Below, piece by piece: positions 61,728 to 64,000 of a DNA stretch of 64,000 nucleotides (position 1 is its first letter; the number at the start of each line of letters is the position of its first letter). A model generated the notes under the pieces. It saw only the letters and a program-made list of their open reading frames with translations. It made no database searches and was not told the origin of the DNA. The translations under genes were made by a program, and so were the position numbers. The stretch is from Mesorhizobium sp. B2-4-3 (GTDB lineage: Bacteria; Pseudomonadota; Alphaproteobacteria; Rhizobiales; Rhizobiaceae). The stretch covers positions 1 to 64,000 of the forward strand of contig NZ_VFVL01000005.1 of assembly GCF_006442815.1 (NCBI RefSeq), written 5' to 3'.

Positions 61728-63288
61728 CCAGGCTTCTCCCCTGCGCCCGAAGGCGGGCGCCTCTGACGACGCGCAGGTGATAAAGATCGCCGTGCTCGCG
61801 GTCGGCGGCCAGGGCGGCGGCGTGCTTGCCGACTGGATCACCGACGTCGCCGAGCGCAACGGCTATGTCGCGCAATCGACCTCCGTCGCCGGCGTCGCCC
61901 AGCGCACCGGCGCCACGATCTATTACATCGAGATGGCCCGCGACACCGGCCGGCTGCCGGTCTTCGCGCTGTCGCCTTCGCAGGGTGACGTCGACATATT
62001 GATCGCCGCCGAGCTGATGGAAGCCGGCCGCGCCATCATCCGCGGTTTCGTCACGCCCGAGCGCACGACGCTGATCACCTCCTCGCACCGCATCGCCGCC
62101 GTCTCGGAGAAGATCGAGCCGGGCGACGGCCGCGCCTCGTCGGAGAAGGTGCACACGACGGCGCAAGCCGCGGCCAAGCGCTTCATCGCCTTCGACATGG
62201 AGAAGATCGCCGCCGACAACGGCACCATGATCTCGGCCAGCCTGCTCGGCGCGCTGGCCGGTTCCGACGCGCTGCCCTTCACTCGCGAGACTTACGAGCA
62301 GGCGATCGGCGCCGGCGGCCGTGGCGTCAAGCCAAGCCTCGCCGCCTTCGGTGCGGCTTGCGACCGCGCGCGTGGGATCGCGGCAGCGCCGGCGACGGCA
62401 GCGGAGAAACCGGCTGTCGCGGGAAGCAAACCCGCGCCAAAAGTCAGTGGCCCCGAAACGCTGTTGAAAGGCTGGCAAGAGCTTGCCGGCCGCGTCGCGG
62501 CGCTGCCGGAACCGTTGCGCGACATGGCCGAACGCGGGCTGAAGAAGGTCGTCGATTACCAGGACATCGCCTATGGCGGCGAGTATCTCGACCGGCTGGA
62601 CAGGGCGGTGGCGCTGGACAATGCGGAGCGCGGCTACGCGCTGTCGATCGCCGCGGCAAAGCATCTCGCCAACGCCATGTGTTACGACGACATGATCCGC
62701 GTCGCCGATTTGAAGACGCGCTCGACACGCGACAAGCGCGTGCGCAAGGAGGTAGGCGTCAAGGAAGGCTCGGTCCTGCAGGTCACCGAATATTTCCATC
62801 CGCGCATCGAGGAGTTCTGCGGCACGCTGCCGGTGGGGCTGGGCAGCTACATCGAAAGCCGCCCGAAGCTTGCCGCCTTCCTCGACCGCCGCATCAACCG
62901 CGGCCGCCACATCCGCACCGACAGCTTCACCGGCTTCGCCATGCTGTGGTTCGTCGGCGGCCTGCGCCGCTGGCGCCGCCGCCTGCTGCGCCACAGGGTA
63001 GAGGTCGAGCATCTGGAGCGCTGGTACGGCCTGGCGCTCGGCTATGTACCCCTGGACTACGCTTTGGCCACCGAAATCCTGAACTGCCGCCGGCTGATCA
63101 AGGGCTACAGCGATACCCACGCCCGCGCCCAGTCGAAATTCGACCGTGTGCTCTCGGCACTGCCCATGCTGAAGGGCAGGGATGATGCCGCCGACTGGAT
63201 CCGCCGCCTGCGCGAGGCGGCGCTGAAGGATGAGAAGGGCGACATGCTGGACGGCGCGCTGAAGACGGTGGCGACGCTGGGCGGATAG
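61720..63288 (+). CDS. Indolepyruvate oxidoreductase, beta-type subunit with DUF6537-like extension
   Basis: A 522-residue protein. Residues 20-210 are the gamma/beta domain of 2-oxoacid oxidoreductases (VLAVGGQGGGVLADWITDVA, STSVAGVAQRTGATIYYIEM). The remaining 300 residues are a helical extension (ELAGRVAALPEPLRDMAERG, YDDMIRVADLKTRSTR) like that in aerobic proteobacterial IOR fusions. It completes the enzyme with the alpha subunit. No dedicated ferredoxin gene is adjacent. Confidence 0.88.
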   Translation: MLDQASPLRPKAGASDDAQVIKIAVLAVGGQGGGVLADWITDVAERNGYVAQSTSVAGVAQRTGATIYYIEMARDTGRLPVFALSPSQGDVDILIAAELMEAGRAIIRGFVTPERTTLITSSHRIAAVSEKIEPGDGRASSEKVHTTAQAAAKRFIAFDMEKIAADNGTMISASLLGALAGSDALPFTRETYEQAIGAGGRGVKPSLAAFGAACDRARGIAAAPATAAEKPAVAGSKPAPKVSGPETLLKGWQELAGRVAALPEPLRDMAERGLKKVVDYQDIAYGGEYLDRLDRAVALDNAERGYALSIAAAKHLANAMCYDDMIRVADLKTRSTRDKRVRKEVGVKEGSVLQVTEYFHPRIEEFCGTLPVGLGSYIESRPKLAAFLDRRINRGRHIRTDSFTGFAMLWFVGGLRRWRRRLLRHRVEVEHLERWYGLALGYVPLDYALATEILNCRRLIKGYSDTHARAQSKFDRVLSALPMLKGRDDAADWIRRLREAALKDEKGDMLDGALKTVATLGG

Positions 63289-63320
63289 CCCGGCTCTGCA
63301 GACGCTCAGGTTGCTGCTGG

Positions 63321-63767
63321 CTATTCGGCCGCTTCCCGTCCAGAGACCTGCTCGACGAGGATCCGGAAAAAGACATGCGGCAGGCTATCTGAAAGAGGAG
63401 GCGTAACAGGCTTGAGCGCCCCGGGCTCCCACCAGTCGGTGTGCTTGCTCAGCAGCGCCCATGCATGGTCGCGCTGGACCTTGTGGCCGACCCGGTCGGG
63501 CAGTTCCTCATAACGGCCTTCGACGATCACGCTTCGCCAGCCGCGCCCCTGCGTGTGTTCTCCCACCTGCGCGCACACCAGGGGATTCTCCTGCATCCAG
63601 TCGACCTTCTTGCCCAGCAGGGAAAAAGCGTAGAGGTGGCTGTCGGCATAGGCGTAGTTGAAGGGCACGACATAGGGCTGTCCGTCCTTCGCGCAGGCCA
63701 GATGTCCGGTGCGATTGGCCGCCAGAAATTTTGTGCATTCCAGGGCGGAGAGCGTGCGGATCATCAT
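63321..63767 (-). CDS. Pyridoxamine 5'-phosphate oxidase-family FMN-binding protein
   Basis: A 148-residue split-barrel flavin protein: ECTKFLAANRTGHLACAKDG, PYVVPFNYAYADSHLYAFSL and WRSVIVEGRYEELPD. It is of the small NimA-like type rather than true PdxH. GGGAG lies before the ATG at 63767. The FNR/FixK-type box at 63862-63875 is 95 bases upstream, which suggests expression at low oxygen. It converges on the IOR genes. Confidence 0.85.
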   Translation of the reverse strand: MMIRTLSALECTKFLAANRTGHLACAKDGQPYVVPFNYAYADSHLYAFSLLGKKVDWMQENPLVCAQVGEHTQGRGWRSVIVEGRYEELPDRVGHKVQRDHAWALLSKHTDWWEPGALKPVTPPLSDSLPHVFFRILVEQVSGREAAE

Positions 63768-63861
63768 CGGTGCGGTCTCCCGTTTTTTACCGGCCTTCGG
63801 CCTTAACGATCTCCGTCGATCGATTTCTCATGGACCTTAGTGCAGGACACGTCCCGGCTCA

Positions 63862-63875
63862 TTGATATGGATCAA
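63862..63875. promoter_or_regulatory. FNR/FixK-type box
   Basis: TTGATATGGATCAA matches TTGAT-N4-ATCAA exactly. It lies 95 bases upstream of the FMN-binding protein gene. The remaining bases from 63876 to the window end (64000) contain no supported gene, but the site could also serve a gene beginning to the right. Confidence 0.75.
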
Positions 63876-64000
63876 TTCGTTATCGGGCGAAGTCCGCGGC
63901 CTGCCATGCGTGCCAAGCCGCACCGATCGAGCTGTGGCGAACCGGTCTAACGAAGATGTGATCGGTACTGCTCCGACGGAATTCGGCCATGTCCTCCGTT

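Noticed and set aside
59829..61859. Long open frame opposite the IOR alpha gene
   Set aside because: Same codon-bias effect; the plus strand has the TPP and ferredoxin motifs.
63989..64000. Start of a plus-strand gene at the window end
   Set aside because: An ATG is present but only a few codons remain and no strong ribosome binding site precedes it.

Overview
The window reads as chromosome of a GC-rich alphaproteobacterium of the Rhizobiales, most likely Mesorhizobium or a close relative. This is inference from gene content, from gene architecture (many ABC importers, many ATGA-type overlaps), and from several intergenic palindromic repeat families of the rhizobial type. No rRNA, tRNA, phage genes, complete insertion sequence or CRISPR array was seen. 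About 90% of the sequence is coding.

Layout. (1) 0.1-3.5 kb: two polyamine-type ABC permeases and an aldehyde dehydrogenase. (2) 3.7-6.6 kb: a hydrolase/cyclase-like/LuxR regulator with three small downstream genes. (3) 6.8-13.9 kb: an NAD-dependent molybdenum formate dehydrogenase operon (fdsGBA-fdhD-fdsD) behind a LysR gene, with a 21-bp palindrome in the promoter. (4) 14-20.5 kb: a phosphate permease pair (DUF47/Pit), a VOC protein, an Mrp-type ATPase, an orphan CoxG and a sugar-acid dehydratase behind a GntR-like operator. (5) 20.6-30 kb: a non-pyrrolysine MttB-family methyltransferase, a MocR regulator, a hairpin array, pgi, a HAD phosphatase, a VOC protein, a methyltransferase and a FadD with a basic Ala/Lys-rich head. 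(6) 30.3-35.6 kb: a five-gene dipeptide-type ABC importer.

(7) 35.7-63.3 kb is the most interesting part. It holds an amino-acid importer with two PLP enzymes, an HpcH aldolase back to back with an LLM monooxygenase, and an operon for aerobic anthraniloyl-CoA breakdown (fused 2-aminobenzoyl-CoA monooxygenase/reductase, SDR, MarR, enoyl-CoA hydratase, acyl-CoA dehydrogenase, RidA). It also holds a second peptide-type importer with an exported VOC protein, an isatin hydrolase flanked by two phytoene-desaturase-like flavoproteins, a second MarR and a two-gene indolepyruvate ferredoxin oxidoreductase. One 14-bp palindrome (consensus YTTHAAGCTTRAAR) lies upstream of four of these transcription units. 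I infer a single regulon that turns an indolic compound (tryptophan, indole-3-acetate or isatin) through isatinate and anthranilate into anthraniloyl-CoA and then by beta-oxidation-like steps to central metabolism. The anthranilate-CoA ligase and a thiolase are not in the window, and the steps between indole and isatin are not assigned.

(8) The right edge has a small FMN-binding protein behind a perfect FNR/FixK-type box.
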